Assembly: GCA_028095005.1 (NCBI GenBank)
Contig: CM051459.1
Span: forward strand, 316,450,513-316,514,512
Origin: Rhynchospora pubera
Lineage: Eukaryota > Streptophyta > Magnoliopsida > Poales > Cyperaceae
Direction: 5' to 3'
Length of the DNA: 64,000 nucleotides
The position numbers and the translations under genes were made by a program. Below the pieces are notes generated by a model. The model did not search any database. It was not told the DNA's origin and saw nothing but the letters and a program-made list of their open reading frames with translations. Positions 1 to 10,892 of this stretch are shown in pieces. Position 1 is the stretch's first letter. Every line of letters begins with the position of its first letter.

Positions 1-687
1 AATTTGAATTGTTATGGAATTGATGCCGAGCTCACATTGCATATTGCATTGATTTAGTTAATTTCACATAGTCTTGCATGCTTGAAATGAGATGTGAATG
101 TTTTACATGTTAGTTGTTGCATATGAATAATCACTTTTCCAAGAAATTGAAATGACAATTGTTATACTTGAATTTTAAATGTTTTATGAAAGATATTGAA
201 TTTATTTCACAATTACACTGTTCGATCGAAATCTTATATTTAAATGTTTATTTAAAATAAACGTGGATTTAAATTGAAATTTATTTGACTCAGTCATGTA
301 TTTAGTTCTAACACATGATATTAAAAACTCAAGTGGCTGGAACTGAATACCGTACTGAGATAAATTTTATTTATCTCATTCCGTGCTTTTTGCATTGTTT
401 CCACGATTGGTTGTGGGTTCCAGGTTTCAGATCAAGTGCGGGACTGCAAGACGAGTAGCATACCATTGGATATTGTGGTTAGTAATCCAAATATACCAGA
501 CCTTTATAGTATTTACTTTATATTTAAGTAAATAAATTATAAATTTCTAATTGATCGGTATATTATTTGAGTAGAATCAATATTAATTGGTAAATTAGGT
601 ATTAGTAAGCCTTGCGGGTGCAGCAGGCATCCGCGGCGGGCACTCCATCGTGTACTGTCCAGTTACAGTATTCGACGGGGTGTCACA
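1..687 (+). mobile_element. 3' end of a long LTR (retrotransposon), 5' part outside window
   Basis: The stretch ends in a G-rich terminus GGGGTGTCACA at 687 with the CA expected of an LTR end. It is homologous, in opposite orientation, to the left part of the 18002-21707 element: both share a block around GATAAATTTTATTTATCTC and a block around TGCCGAGCTCA/TGCTGAGCTCA, in the same order. No primer-binding site follows, and the next bases are a coding exon, so this is a 3' LTR or a solo LTR. It sits directly against exon 2 of the damaged small gene. The left boundary and its target duplication are outside the window. Confidence 0.7.
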
Positions 688-1153
688 CCTACTAGTGATG
701 CTACTAAAACTGTAGCTGATGCTCAAGGAGTTGCTGCTACTACTGGCGTTCCTTCAAACCCTCCTGATACTGATACAAAGGTATTTGATTGACCGCATAC
801 AATATATTTGACATGAAAGATCCGTCTTTCAAACTTGATCCCCAATTAATCAAAGAAAAGTCATGCAATACACGTAGCAGGAAAGAAGCTACAGTGATCA
901 CAAACAATTACTGAATTATTTTTCTTGTTTTATTTTATATTTTGTCTAGCTTAATCCTCCTAGTGACTCCGCTCCTGCTACAACTGATGCTGGTGGTTCT
1001 AAAGTAACTGTGGTATGTCAAAAAACTTAACTCTGTCTAATTAAAATTGACAAGTACAATCTATTATTGACAATCCATCTCATTACAAAATAAAAATTAA
1101 TTTCTATATATATGTTTTTGTTGTAGACCACTCGGGACCTACCTATGATGTAA
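688..1153 (+). pseudogene. 5'-truncated copy of a small Ala/Thr/Pro-rich protein gene
   Basis: Three exons remain: 688-780, 950-1012 and 1127-1153 (stop TAA at 1151-1153). They encode about 60 residues beginning PTSDATKTVADAQGV and ending KVTVTTRDLPMM. Introns carry normal GT..AG ends and phase 0 borders. The intact paralog at 24010-28062 has the same exon lengths for exons 3 and 4 (63 and 27 nt), but exon 2 is 99 nt there and only 93 nt here, because the LTR ending at 687 replaces its start and its splice acceptor. No first exon is visible. The coding frame downstream is still open, so the break is recent or the remnant is spliced from something upstream. The family is not recognised. Confidence 0.6.
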
Positions 1154-1645
1154 TGCGCCATCTACGCACAACCCATGTTAATTTGCTGTGTCCACAAGTC
1201 ATTGGCTGCATGACTGTGTCTATGTGTTGATCTTTGCTTCTCATCAAAATAATAAAACAAATGTTACGGCAAGAATAATATATGCAATACATCAGTAAAA
1301 TGTATTTTGTGATTTTTCTGTAATTTGTTTCAATCTATATTATATGTATGTGATTGTACTGCGCAGCCCATATATTGAACATTTTCCTGTATTGTGTATA
1401 CAAGAGTTGTTACCCGGCTTTTTCTAGAAAACTAAAGTATTTATCGATAAAGGAGTCAGTTCCGGTCCCTAATCTCACATTTTTATTTTTTTTTTCACAA
1501 TTTAAAATTCAAATATCGAATTCAAATCATTGATCTGGTTCAATTCAATGAGTGATGCATTTCAACTTTCAATATAAATTTTGTAAAGTTTGAAGTCTAT
1601 TTGATACTCAATTCAAATGATACTAAAATTGACGTATTACAGTTA
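688..1645 (+). repeat. Upstream half of segmental duplication unit 1
   Basis: This block aligns by eye with 27513-28543: the small-gene exons, both introns, the 3' UTR with the shared CAAGAGTTGTTACCCGG and GATACTCAATTCAA stretches, and a common end at a GACGTRTTACAG motif. Homology stops at 1645, where unit 1 continues into a LINE scrap and unit 2 into a different LINE fragment. It resumes at the RAN promoters (about 3900 and 31540). The two units are about 27 kb apart and in the same orientation. Confidence 0.8.
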
Positions 1646-2245
1646 ATCTATATAGTTAATAAGATTTGCTCATGTTTTCTTCTCTTATCGAGTATTAAAT
1701 AAACTCCAAACTTTACAATATTACTATGAAAACATATCACTCATTAATTAAACTGAATAAGATCTACAATTTAGATTCAAAGTTTGAATCGTAAATTTTG
1801 AAAAAAGTAGTCACAGTGTGAGTTTGAGGACATTTGAGGAATGCAAATAGCTCCTTCTGGAAAGATCTTCGATACCTGCATTATCTATACCAAATCTCTA
1901 CTCGCATACGAGTCAGAGGACATCTCTTTTTTGTTTGATAACTGTTAAGGTCAACATTTAGTCAACCTGATCACCAGTTATGACAAACCTAGTAGACCAA
2001 AACTTACTTTCAGATGAGCACACCCAGTTCCATATTCTTTGTTACCTAGACCATTGGATTTTCGATGAACACGTGTTAGAATCACCTAATCTGGTAGGGA
2101 CTCTATTACCAGGTGTTGGTCTGCCAATGGTGAATTCTCTGTTTTATCAATCTATAAGGCACTTATTTTGTCTGGCAAGACTTACCTCACTACTCCAGCA
2201 TTGTTGGAAACTCGAGCAAGTTCAAAATTTTACATGGCTTCGTTT

Positions 2246-2410
2246 TTAGCTCAATCTCCATTCACTGGCGTGTTCTATTGGTCGCAACTCACTACTGTTT
2301 GGGCAGTTTGACTTGAAAGAAGCAATAGAGTATTCAGAGATGCTTCAAGGAATCCAAAATATAGAGAAAATATATAATCTAATAAAGTTCCTATGCATTG
2401 CATACTTATT
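2246..2410 (+). pseudogene. LINE reverse-transcriptase tail remnant
   Basis: Frame reading from 2246 gives FLAQSPFTGVFYWSQLTTVW, then a TGA stop, then LERSNRVFRDASRNP. The W-x-ER-x-NR-x-FR pattern is the hallmark end of the zinc-binding domain that closes plant L1-type LINE polymerases; the same pattern (VIWGERNNRRFRN) occurs in the longer LINE fragment near 29750. An in-frame stop and the lack of flanking coding sequence make it a dead scrap. Short match, so moderate confidence. Confidence 0.45.
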
Positions 2411-2479
2411 CATAATATTTAATTAATTGGGCCCAAACTCAATGAACAATGGATTTCAAAAATAAGCTGATTGATGTGT

Positions 2480-3660
2480 GCTTTTTAGGGTACACAAGAC
2501 TAAATAAAAACCCTAACCCTATTTAGTCGGAATGCAAGCGCACTATCTTACCACGTAGTACTTAGGGGTCGATTCCACAGAGAGGCGGTTTAGAATTACC
2601 GGACTAACAATTTTGGGTAATCTAGACCTGACAAATAGTTGGATTGGTGATTAAACTACAGGGGTAAAACAGTAAAGTAAATAACTAAATTAAATGAAAG
2701 TGTAGGGAAATGATGCAGTCGCACTTGACTGAGTACAACCAGAGATGCAGGTGAAGTATTGAAATAGGATGCAAGCTGAGATGCAACTAGTTCAAGACTG
2801 GATGCAGGACTGACAGAAAAGACTCAAAATAAGACTGAATGTATTTGTATGTTTTGGACTAGGGTTATGACTTCACAACTTTGTAATGCTTAGATTAATG
2901 AAGCTTGTTTATTGTATTCTCATGATTTAAAAGATAAGTGTTAATAAGTGGTTTATAAGTACTTTTGTACATATCTACTTGTGTAAAATCTGAAATGCAT
3001 TAATCTTGAGCGGACCGTTTGGTAATAATTTATTCTAACTTCCTCTTGAATTTGTCTACTCAAACTATAATCAAATAGTTTAAGCGGATTGCTAGAAAGT
3101 CAGAAAATCGACTATATCTTTGTGTCTAGCTACTCAATGATAAATCCAAACAGATATTAAAACAAGCGTGCAAGTGATCAAATAAATCGCACCACACAAT
3201 TTAGCAAAAGATAGCAAGAATTAAGAACAAACCATGATATAAAATAAACTAAGCATTCAATAATCAAAGCATTTCAATTGTTACATCATAACCCTAATTG
3301 AAGTTTAGCTACTCATAATAAAATAAAAACAAACAACAATAGTTTGGATACAAACATAGTGAAAGAAAGCAAAGATAAGATGAAACCGATAAACCCTTCG
3401 ACCCTATCTTCTACCAAACAGTGCTCCAGCGCCTTATGCCTCTTGCTGTCACCAAGAGAGGCAGCTTGAACTCCAATTTCGTGTAGAGAGAGAGAGCCAG
3501 AGAAAACAGATCTCGATCTTTCGTGCAAAATGGACAAAATGATGTAAAATGAACGTGAAAAGGACAGAAGTTAGGAAGATAATTACACTTAACCGGACAT
3601 AAATACCATGTCGTTTTCATGTTCATCACTGATCGACGGGCTTCTTGCAGATATATATAA
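2480..3660. other. Noncoding, repeat-like stretch upstream of RAN copy 1
   Basis: No convincing gene. The block beginning near 2490 (CGCACTATCTTACC, GGGGTCGATTCCACAGAGAG) resembles material common in plant LTR retrotransposons, but I could not find paired LTRs, a primer-binding site or a target duplication. It has no counterpart upstream of RAN copy 2, so it probably inserted after the duplication. Confidence 0.3.
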
Positions 3661-3976
3661 AATATAAAGGGAATTTAAAAAATTACTAAATCTTGTACAT
3701 GGATACCAAAATGAGTCCGGTTTGGAAAATGCGTCCGCCTACAACTCAATATACATAAATCAATTTAGGCCCCAAATTTGGTATAAATGATACTCTTAGA
3801 TATCAAAAAATTATTACTAAATACTGAAATTTACTATTTATTTGATATACCTTTAGAAGTATTTATCTATGGAATTTACGTAATTATTCCCTAATTATCA
3901 AGTGCCGAAGAAAAACGCAGACCAGGACAAGTGCGTCTGCTTTAAGCCAAAGCGCGCCAAACCATCTAAATATCTC

Positions 3977-3984
3977 TATTTAAA
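3977..3984 (+). promoter_or_regulatory. TATA box of RAN copy 1
   Basis: TATTTAAA about 105 bases before the ATG, followed by a CT-rich leader (CTCTCCTCTCTTTCCTCCTC) typical of plant transcription starts. The same box and leader, with the same preceding GCTTTAAGC..AGCGCGCC motif, occur before RAN copy 2 at 31647. Confidence 0.65.
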
Positions 3985-4081
3985 CTCTCCTCTCTTTCCT
4001 CCTCTCCACAGCAGCACAAGCTTTAGAGAAAGATCAAATAAGATTCAAATCCTAAACCTAGGCGAGAGAGAGTCCGTCTCA

Positions 4082-6519
4082 ATGGTAAGGCGTTTTTTTT
4101 CAATTCTTGTACTCTTTTCATAATTTCGAGTTTAGTTGAATCAGATTTGGGCATTAGTGTTTTTGATGATGAAATTTTGGGAATTTCTTTCTCGCAGGCT
4201 CTTCCTAATCAGCAAACTGTTGATTACCCCAGCTTTAAGCTTGTGCTTGTAGGAGATGGTGGAACTGGTAACCCCTTCAATTTTCTGGATTTTGATGTAA
4301 ATTTGTTACAAATTCTCTGATTTAGGGTTAAATTCTGCTATGTGAATGTGTTGATCTGATACAGGAAAGACTACATTTGTGAAGAGGCATCTCACTGGGG
4401 AATTTGAGAGGAGATATGAGCGTGAGTGTTTGGTTCACCAATTTTCTTTGGTTTCCTTAATTTTTATTTTCATATTTGCTGTTAGTATTTAAACATTAGT
4501 TATGAATTCTGATTTGGAGTTTGTGACAGCTACAATTGGAGTGGAGGTGCATCCGTTGGATTTTCACACAAACTATGGCAAGGTTCGGTTCTATTGTTGG
4601 GATACTGCTGGCCAAGAGAATTTTGGAGGCCTGCGTGATGGATACTAGTGAGTATATACATGATATAAATCTGATTCTTAATCGTATGCAATTTATTGCA
4701 ATTGATCATACTAAATTTAAATTTGGTTTTAAAATGAACATTATTTTTACTCCTAAAGTTCCTCATACCAACAGCAAATATTGTTTTTCTTCTATATTGT
4801 TAGTGTTCAACAATTAGTACATGTAACTCTGACTTGTGTTGCTATATATGTTTCCTTTGAGATTTAAATTGGTCATTTGGTTTATTGGTTACATCAATTT
4901 TAAAAAGAAAACAGAAATTAGTTCATTTGGTGTAAATCTGAAAATAGACCACAACTCGTTTAATCAGAATTTACAATACTGATAATTGTAGCCGAACAAA
5001 AATATTACTTATTTATGATACTCATCTTTCAACCTTATATTGTACCAGCATCTATGGTCAGTGTGCAATCATCATGTTTGATGTCACTGCCAGGTCGACA
5101 TACAAAAATGTCCCAACATGGCACAGAGACATATGCCGGTCAGTTTTAATTTCTCGCTTCAATCTAATTGTCTTTTTCATCAATCTCCCATTATGAGTAA
5201 ATGTTTGCAATGAAAACTCAAGACATAATTGTTTTACTTATAATTATACCATATGTTAATATTAAGGGTAATAAAAATGGCTTAGTTGACTCTAAATTTG
5301 GCGGCCTTCAAACTTATTCTCTCTCATTGTTTATCCCATTTTTCTTTCATTCAATGGTTAAAATGTGATAATGATATTCTAATGTTCCCTTATGCAAAAA
5401 TAACGACGGAATATGTGACTAATTGTGCATCTATTTCTATCTGTTTTGCAACAGGGTGTGCGAAAACATACCAATTGTACTATGTGGGAACAAAGTCGAT
5501 GTAAAAAATCGCCAAGTGAAGGCTAAGATGATAACATTTCATAGAAAAATGAACCTTCAGTACTATGAAATCTCAGCAAAGAGCAACTACAATTTTGAGA
5601 AGCCTTTTCTCTACCTAGCCAGGATGCTTGCTGGGTAAGTACATCAAACATTGTTTGTCTGCGTTTAAATTTCAGTTCTAGACTGTTCAATTGTGCTCTG
5701 AATTAGGGATCTAATATTTGTTTCCTTTTCTAGGGATAGGAATGTTCATTTTGTTGAATCACCTGCACTTGCTCCGCCGGAGGCTCCAATTGATCTGGAA
5801 GCACAACAACGGTAAGTTGAATCTCCGAGTTATCTCACACACACAAGCAGACACCAAAATTGAAATTTTTGTCCCAATTTTTTATAAAATGATAGCCAAA
5901 CAGTTACGAATAATTAGAGATTAGTCCCGAAACTGACTCAGTCCCTAAACTGATTAGTCAGGACCAAAATTGATGTGCGATTTTTCCATCTTGAGCAATG
6001 AGTTGGTCCCGAAACTGAGTCAGTCCCTAAACTGATTAATCGGGTTTCAAACTGACAATTTTGTTAGTTTATGTTCTCTCTGGCCAGAGAAAGGACTTTC
6101 AAATACTTTGTTGGAGAGAAGAAATAATATTTGAGTTGCATATTAATTTAAAGGCAGCAATGATATCTTCAATGTAGATGTATAATTTTGATTTGCCCGT
6201 GTTCATATTAAATATGGTACGTATGGTATTCTCAAGTAGATAATAATTTATTTTTAGATAAATTATGAATAAAGTACCCACGTAACACCAACTTGTCTGC
6301 AAAATCTTGATTAATTGTAAACAAATAATTATTTGCTTGACAAAGCTCTGATTATCTTCCGAGCACCAACTGTTCTTTTGCAACAGTGCTTTGTACATAA
6401 GCTCATTTTAAAAATGGAAAATAAATAAAAATGTATGGTTGTTTGTATGTAGGGTTGAAGCTGAAATGGCAGCTGCGGCAGCACAGCCCCTTCCTGATGA
6501 CGATGAGGAATTTATGTGA
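4082..6519 (+). CDS. RAN: GTP-binding nuclear protein RAN, copy 1 (8 exons, 220 aa)
   Basis: Small Ras-superfamily GTPase that carries cargo directionality through nuclear pores with importins/exportins and acts in spindle and envelope assembly. Exons: 4082-4084 (ATG only), 4198-4267, 4365-4421, 4530-4647, 5049-5138, 5455-5634, 5734-5811, 6453-6519; all borders are GT-AG and phases agree (663 nt). Visible motifs: P-loop GDGGTGKT (residues 20-27), switch I with PTIG, switch II WDTAGQE (67-73), NKVD (125-128), SAK (153-155), and an acidic C-terminus PDDDEEFM in place of the usual DEDDDL-type tail. Length matches plant RAN (about 221). Compared with copy 2 it carries K40R, C59Y, K74N, H85Y, L99S, K145M and K170M; K74N lies in switch II. 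The catalytic glutamine (Q72) is kept. Intact frame, so probably expressed, but under relaxed or altered constraint. Confidence 0.93.
5908..6048 (+). repeat. Short direct repeat inside RAN copy 1 intron 7
   Basis: A phrase of about 35 bases built on GTCCCGAAACTGA and CAGTCCCTAAACTGATTA occurs twice, about 85 bases apart. RAN copy 2 has only a degraded trace of it, so the duplication is specific to copy 1 or decayed in copy 2. Confidence 0.55.
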
Positions 6520-7299
6520 AAAGCATTGAAAATTATAATGATTAGCTGTTCACAGTGGTCTTAATTAGTTGTTTGTTCCTTGAAAGGTTTTGAATGATAT
6601 CAAAACCATTTTTTTCCATAGAGTTTGGTTAAAAGAAGCTTTTCTTGTCTTCTGTTTTTAGTCTAAACTCTCAAGCTGGGGTGTCACCATCTCGTTGTCT
6701 TCAAAAATTATTATTATTTTTTTCTTTTATTCTGCATTACTATCTTTAAAAAAAAAAAAAGAGGGCTCCAAATAGGATGTAAAAAAATTCCTGAAATTAG
6801 TACTTTAGAAATTAGTAACCTGATAGTTTCTGAAATAATCTTTTATTGAACCACTTTGGTGAGTCAAACGGAAAAGATTGTAATATTTATTTCCGTTACT
6901 TTTTGAACCGTGGCAAATAAATAGAAGGCCACTATTGCCACTTCGCCAGGTTTAACTTCTCTCCGAGATTTCCAACGTGGAAGCTGCTAAATGAAATGAT
7001 ACGTGCATACAAATCTGAGGCACTGAGCCATCTTTGTGCATCTCTTAATCTGTTACTGGTAATTTCGAAGAAAATAAAGTTTTTAATTATTTACTTACTA
7101 ATTATAAATTAGATGTATAATATAAGTAAGTTATAATGAAATTGTCTCCTGAAACTGAAAGAAATGGTTATCAATTAAATTTTTTTGTCAAGAAGCTAGA
7201 GTGGTTATAATAATCTCACAAGACACTGTCCATGTGTCCATAGCATATAACTCAGGTAGTGCTCGATCGAATTTATTACCTCCCAAATAAAGTGTACAA
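6520..7299. other. RAN copy 1 3' UTR and intergenic DNA
   Basis: The first 150 bases or so align with the region after RAN copy 2 (GGTTAAAAGAAGCTTTTCTTG against GGTTAGAGGATGCTTTTCTTG), so they are 3' UTR. Beyond about 6750 I see no gene or named repeat. Confidence 0.5.
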
Positions 7300-8790
7300 G
7301 CTTAATTAGACGATCGCGCTAGATGTAAATAAAATGACTTAGAATGAAAGCACAAACGATTCAAATGTTCAAATGATACTTAGAATAAACATTATTTACA
7401 CTTTATAGGCATAATAACTATGTATAATTCAATCGTTTTTAATAAGTAGAATCTGAATCTAGACAGTATAGAGAGTTCAAATAAAGATTATTGTGATGAA
7501 AAGACATAGAATGATTGCAGAAACGATTGAAATACTCAAATGATATTTAGAATAAGTATTATTTGCATTTTATATGCATAATTACAATGCATATTCTATT
7601 TTTTTAATAAGTAAGAGCTAAGTCATATTATAGACCGTATATAGAGCTTAAATGTACATTATTGTGATAAAAATAACTTAGAATGATTGTCAAAATAATT
7701 GAAATGCTCAAATGATACTTAAAATATGAATTATTCGCACTTTATATGCTTAATTACTAGGTATAATCGAATCATTTTGAATAAGTACAATCTGGCTCAT
7801 ATTTTAGATTGTATAGAGAGTTTAAATATAAATTATTGTCATGAAATGACATAGAATGAATTCAGAAACGGTTGAAAGACTTAAATGATAATCTCAATAT
7901 AAGCATTATTTTTACTATATTAGCGTACTAATTATGTATAATCTATTTTTTTTAATGTGTAGGATCTAAATCATATTCTAAACCGTATAGAGAGTTCAAA
8001 AGTACATTATTGTTATGAAATGATTTAGAATGAATTCACGAACAGTTGAAATGCTCTAATGATACTCAGAATAAGCATTATTTGCAATTTTTATGCATAA
8101 TTACAACATATAATCCAATCTTTTTTTAATAAGTAAGATCTGAAACATATTATTAGCCGTATAGAGAGTTTAAATGAAGATTATTGTGATGAAATGATAT
8201 AGAATGAATGCAGAAATGATAAAAATGCTCAAATAATACTCAGAACAACGTTATATTCACTTTATATGCATAATTACTAATGGTGTGTTTGGAAGGAGGA
8301 GAATAAGGTTTGGATAAGAATAAGGATCAAATTTTTTATTCTTGTGCAACCCAAACAACACAAGAATAAAGAATTTGGACCTTTATTCTTATACTAACAA
8401 AATCATAGTATAAGAATAAAAAATTTGGACAAACATCCATATCGAAATTCTTTATTCTTATTCCTTATTCAACCGTCATCCAAATGTATATTTCAATTTT
8501 TTAAATAAATAAGATCTGAATCAAATTCTAGACTGTATAAAGATTTAAATTTAGATTATTGTGATGAAATGACTAAGAATGAATTAAAAAATAGTTGGAA
8601 TACTCAAATGATACTCAGAATATGCATTATATTTACTCTATAGGCATATTAATAATGTATTATTCAATTTTTTTGAATAAGTAAGATGTGAATTATATTC
8701 TAGATCGTATAGAGATTCTAAATGTAGATTATTGTGTTGAGATGGTTTAGAATGAAAACTATAACTAATTGACAATCTAATCTCAGCAGT
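7300..8790. repeat. ~173-bp tandem repeat array, about eight monomers
   Basis: A recurring TTAGAATGAA-type landmark starts at about 7341, 7508, 7680, 7853, 8027, 8201, 8576 and 8749, i.e. steps of 167-174 bases; the one long step (375) is explained by a ~200-bp MITE at 8279-8484. Each monomer also contains CTCAAATGATACT, GCATAATTA, ATTTTTTTAATAAGTA, GTATAGAGAG and GATTATTGTGATGAAATGA in the same order. Monomers are visibly diverged from each other. No coding content. Confidence 0.85.
8279..8484. mobile_element. Foldback MITE inside the tandem array
   Basis: Begins GGTGTGTTTGGA and ends TCATCCAAATG; the interior is an imperfect hairpin of AATAAGAATAAGG / CCTTATTC arms with CAACCCAAACAACAC at its turn. 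Sequence and layout match the MITE at 21201-21421, so it belongs to the same family. Removing it restores the 173-bp period. Confidence 0.75.
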
Positions 8791-9245
8791 CGATCAAAGA
8801 TTTTGTGAGTGCTTGAGAATAATGATCCAACGTTTTTTTACTGATAGCATGTTTGTTCTTTGTATTCATTCTCTGCACTCTCCTTTGAGAAAAATAGGAA
8901 ACTACTAACTCCTATGAGTTGTTACTGTTTCGCTTTCTTTTTCTCGTAAGTTCAAAAAGACTATCGAGAGATTATCAAAAAAGAAAATGCTTACTATTCC
9001 TTCAATTTAGGTTCTTATTTGCAAATTTCAGAATAAAAAGGTCCTTAGGTAACAGTAAGCATATATATATTTTTTTCAAATCGAAATTGATCCCAAGCAG
9101 AAATTAGGGAAAAATACGGAAATCAACCAGGTGCAAAATTAGGAAACAAATTAAACCAAATAAAACATATTAGCATCAAATTTGAGGACAAATTCACCTT
9201 AAAATAAATAGATATAAAAAAATTATGGATAAAAGGAGCGCTTAC

Positions 9246-9379
9246 TTGGACCGATCGACGTTGTAGGGTTTACGGAGGCTGAGAGGAAGGTGCTTTGGAG
9301 GAGCCGCGGAGGTGTCGCGAACACGATCTGAGGAGAGGAGGCGAGTCCAACGAGGGGCGATTTGGAGAGCGATTAACAT
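9246..9379 (-). CDS. Possible first coding exon, organelle-presequence-like
   Basis: In a GC-rich island (about 9240-9480) within AT-rich DNA, the minus strand has an ATG at 9379-9377 followed by 44 codons beginning MLIALQIAPRWTRLLSSDRV and ending PYNVDRS, then a good donor (AA|GTAAGC) at 9245. If unspliced it stops immediately at a TAA (9242). The residues are rich in R, S, L and A with no acidic cluster at the start, like a mitochondrial targeting peptide. I could not find a following exon downstream (towards 6600), so the gene may be broken or the call wrong. Confidence 0.3.
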
Positions 9380-9829
9380 GTATAAAGGTGACGGGAAATT
9401 TTAACGCACAAAACCCTCCAAGCGGCGGGGCGGGATCCGTATCGAAATTGACGGTTCGATGAGGGTCGTCTCCTTCTTTTTTTTTATTTTGGTGTTAGTT
9501 TCTCGTCCTCTCCGTCTCCTCTTCCTTCTGACCTCTCTCTCGAACGAAAGAAAACCTCTCCTCGCTCCTTGCTAAGAAACTACTTTTTTCTGTTGATTTA
9601 TTGTGTGCTTGTGTCTTCCTGTCCACTACAATCTCTCTCTCGTTCTTGGAACTGCGCACGGAGAGAGAGATGGGAACTAATTTGACCGTTCTTTATCTCA
9701 GTAATCGCACTGTGACAATAGTGGAAATGGAATCCCCATCCGCTCCCGCGCGGGACCGTCCAGCGCAGCCTACCAACCGTCCGATCTAATCTAGACGGTT
9801 CGAGTCTATCAATCTAGTTACATGCACGG

Positions 9830-10750
9830 TGTAACATTCCATCGATTTTTATCAAAGTTGACCAAACTCTGATCAATTGACTTACTTTGACCATTTGACT
9901 AAGGTATAGACATGGAAAAGAATTAAATTTTCTCACCGCCTATGACCTGTTTTGCTACGCCGAATAGAAAAAAAAAAATTTTTTGACACCTCCTGCTTAG
10001 GTAGATACACGTGTCATCATTCTATTAACCCTTGATTTATTAATATTCACCTTTATTTGTTAAAGCCGCATATCTTCTTCTTCCTTTGTATTTTTTCCAA
10101 GTCCGAAATGAGCTTTTACCTTTCATATACTCTCACAAAATGAATCATATCAATTTCATATAATTGAAGACAAATTGAATATTTTGATGAGTCGACCAAT
10201 TGGATTTCTGAGTCTACGTCGCAGTCAGGATAGTCGATTGGATTTGTCTATTGATTTTTGGATCGTTTTATCAGGTAACCGGACTTCTCTATATTTAATT
10301 TCGTATTGTTTGATTGATTTGATTTGTCGTTTGATTTTGATTGAATATGTTTATTGTTTTGTGATTGGTATATTTTACGAGATATCGGAGTTTGGAATTG
10401 GATATGGAATTGAATTTGAATTTTGAGCCCTGATCCTCCTGAGTTCGGGGAGGGGCCGGTCCTGATCCTCCTGAGATCGGGGAGGGACCACTGTGACTGA
10501 CTGATTGACTGTCTGGACCCGATTATCTCCGTAAAATATATTATTTGTTTTGTGGATTAATCTGGTCTGATTGGATTTTGATATAATAATTAAATGTAGA
10601 GAAGCTGCGTCGTTAAATAACCGGTTACTGAGGTTTGTACCTGACTCTGTTTTGTTTTTCTGTTGCGACGTAGGTTGACGGCCGTTGGATGGGTGCAGAA
10701 GATACTGTTCCCAGCTCGCGCCCCGCGACCCGTCGGTGCGGGACGTGACA
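9830..10750 (+). repeat. LTR A of the three-LTR element
   Basis: 921 bp, TGTAACATTCC...GACGTGACA. Carries a 30-bp internal duplication with the hairpin-like phrase CCTGATCCTCCTGAG / TCGGGGAGGG. An 83-codon ORF inside it (10175-10426) recurs unchanged in LTR C and is not a gene. Confidence 0.9.
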
Positions 10751-10752
10751 GA

Positions 10753-10765
10753 TGGTATCAGAGCA
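10753..10765 (+). promoter_or_regulatory. Primer-binding site 1 (initiator tRNA-Met type)
   Basis: TGGTATCAGAGCA two bases after the end of LTR A; this is the standard plant LTR-retrotransposon priming site complementary to the 3' end of initiator methionine tRNA. Confidence 0.88.
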
Positions 10766-10879
10766 TTCGTTCCTCGGACTGTGTTTGGGTCCAGTGTTAT
10801 TTCATTTGAAATTTGATTTCTGTTTATTTGAACTTGACTTGTTATCGTCCGTTTGAATTTCGCGGACGAAATTCTTTTG

Positions 10880-10892
10880 AAGGAGGGGAGAA
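10880..10892 (+). other. Polypurine tract 1
   Basis: AAGGAGGGGAGAA directly before the TG of LTR B; the plus-strand priming site of reverse transcription. Confidence 0.85.

Noticed and set aside
1980..2249. 89-codon open frame upstream of RAN copy 1
   Set aside because: Absent from the paralogous unit, no domain, and it ends in the LINE scrap.
7300..8790. CRISPR array
   Set aside because: Repeats are contiguous ~173-bp monomers without unique spacers, in plant nuclear DNA.
10175..10426. Identical 83-codon frames at 10175-10426 and 12270-12521
   Set aside because: They are the same stretch of LTRs A and C; no domain, and LTR B does not keep the frame.
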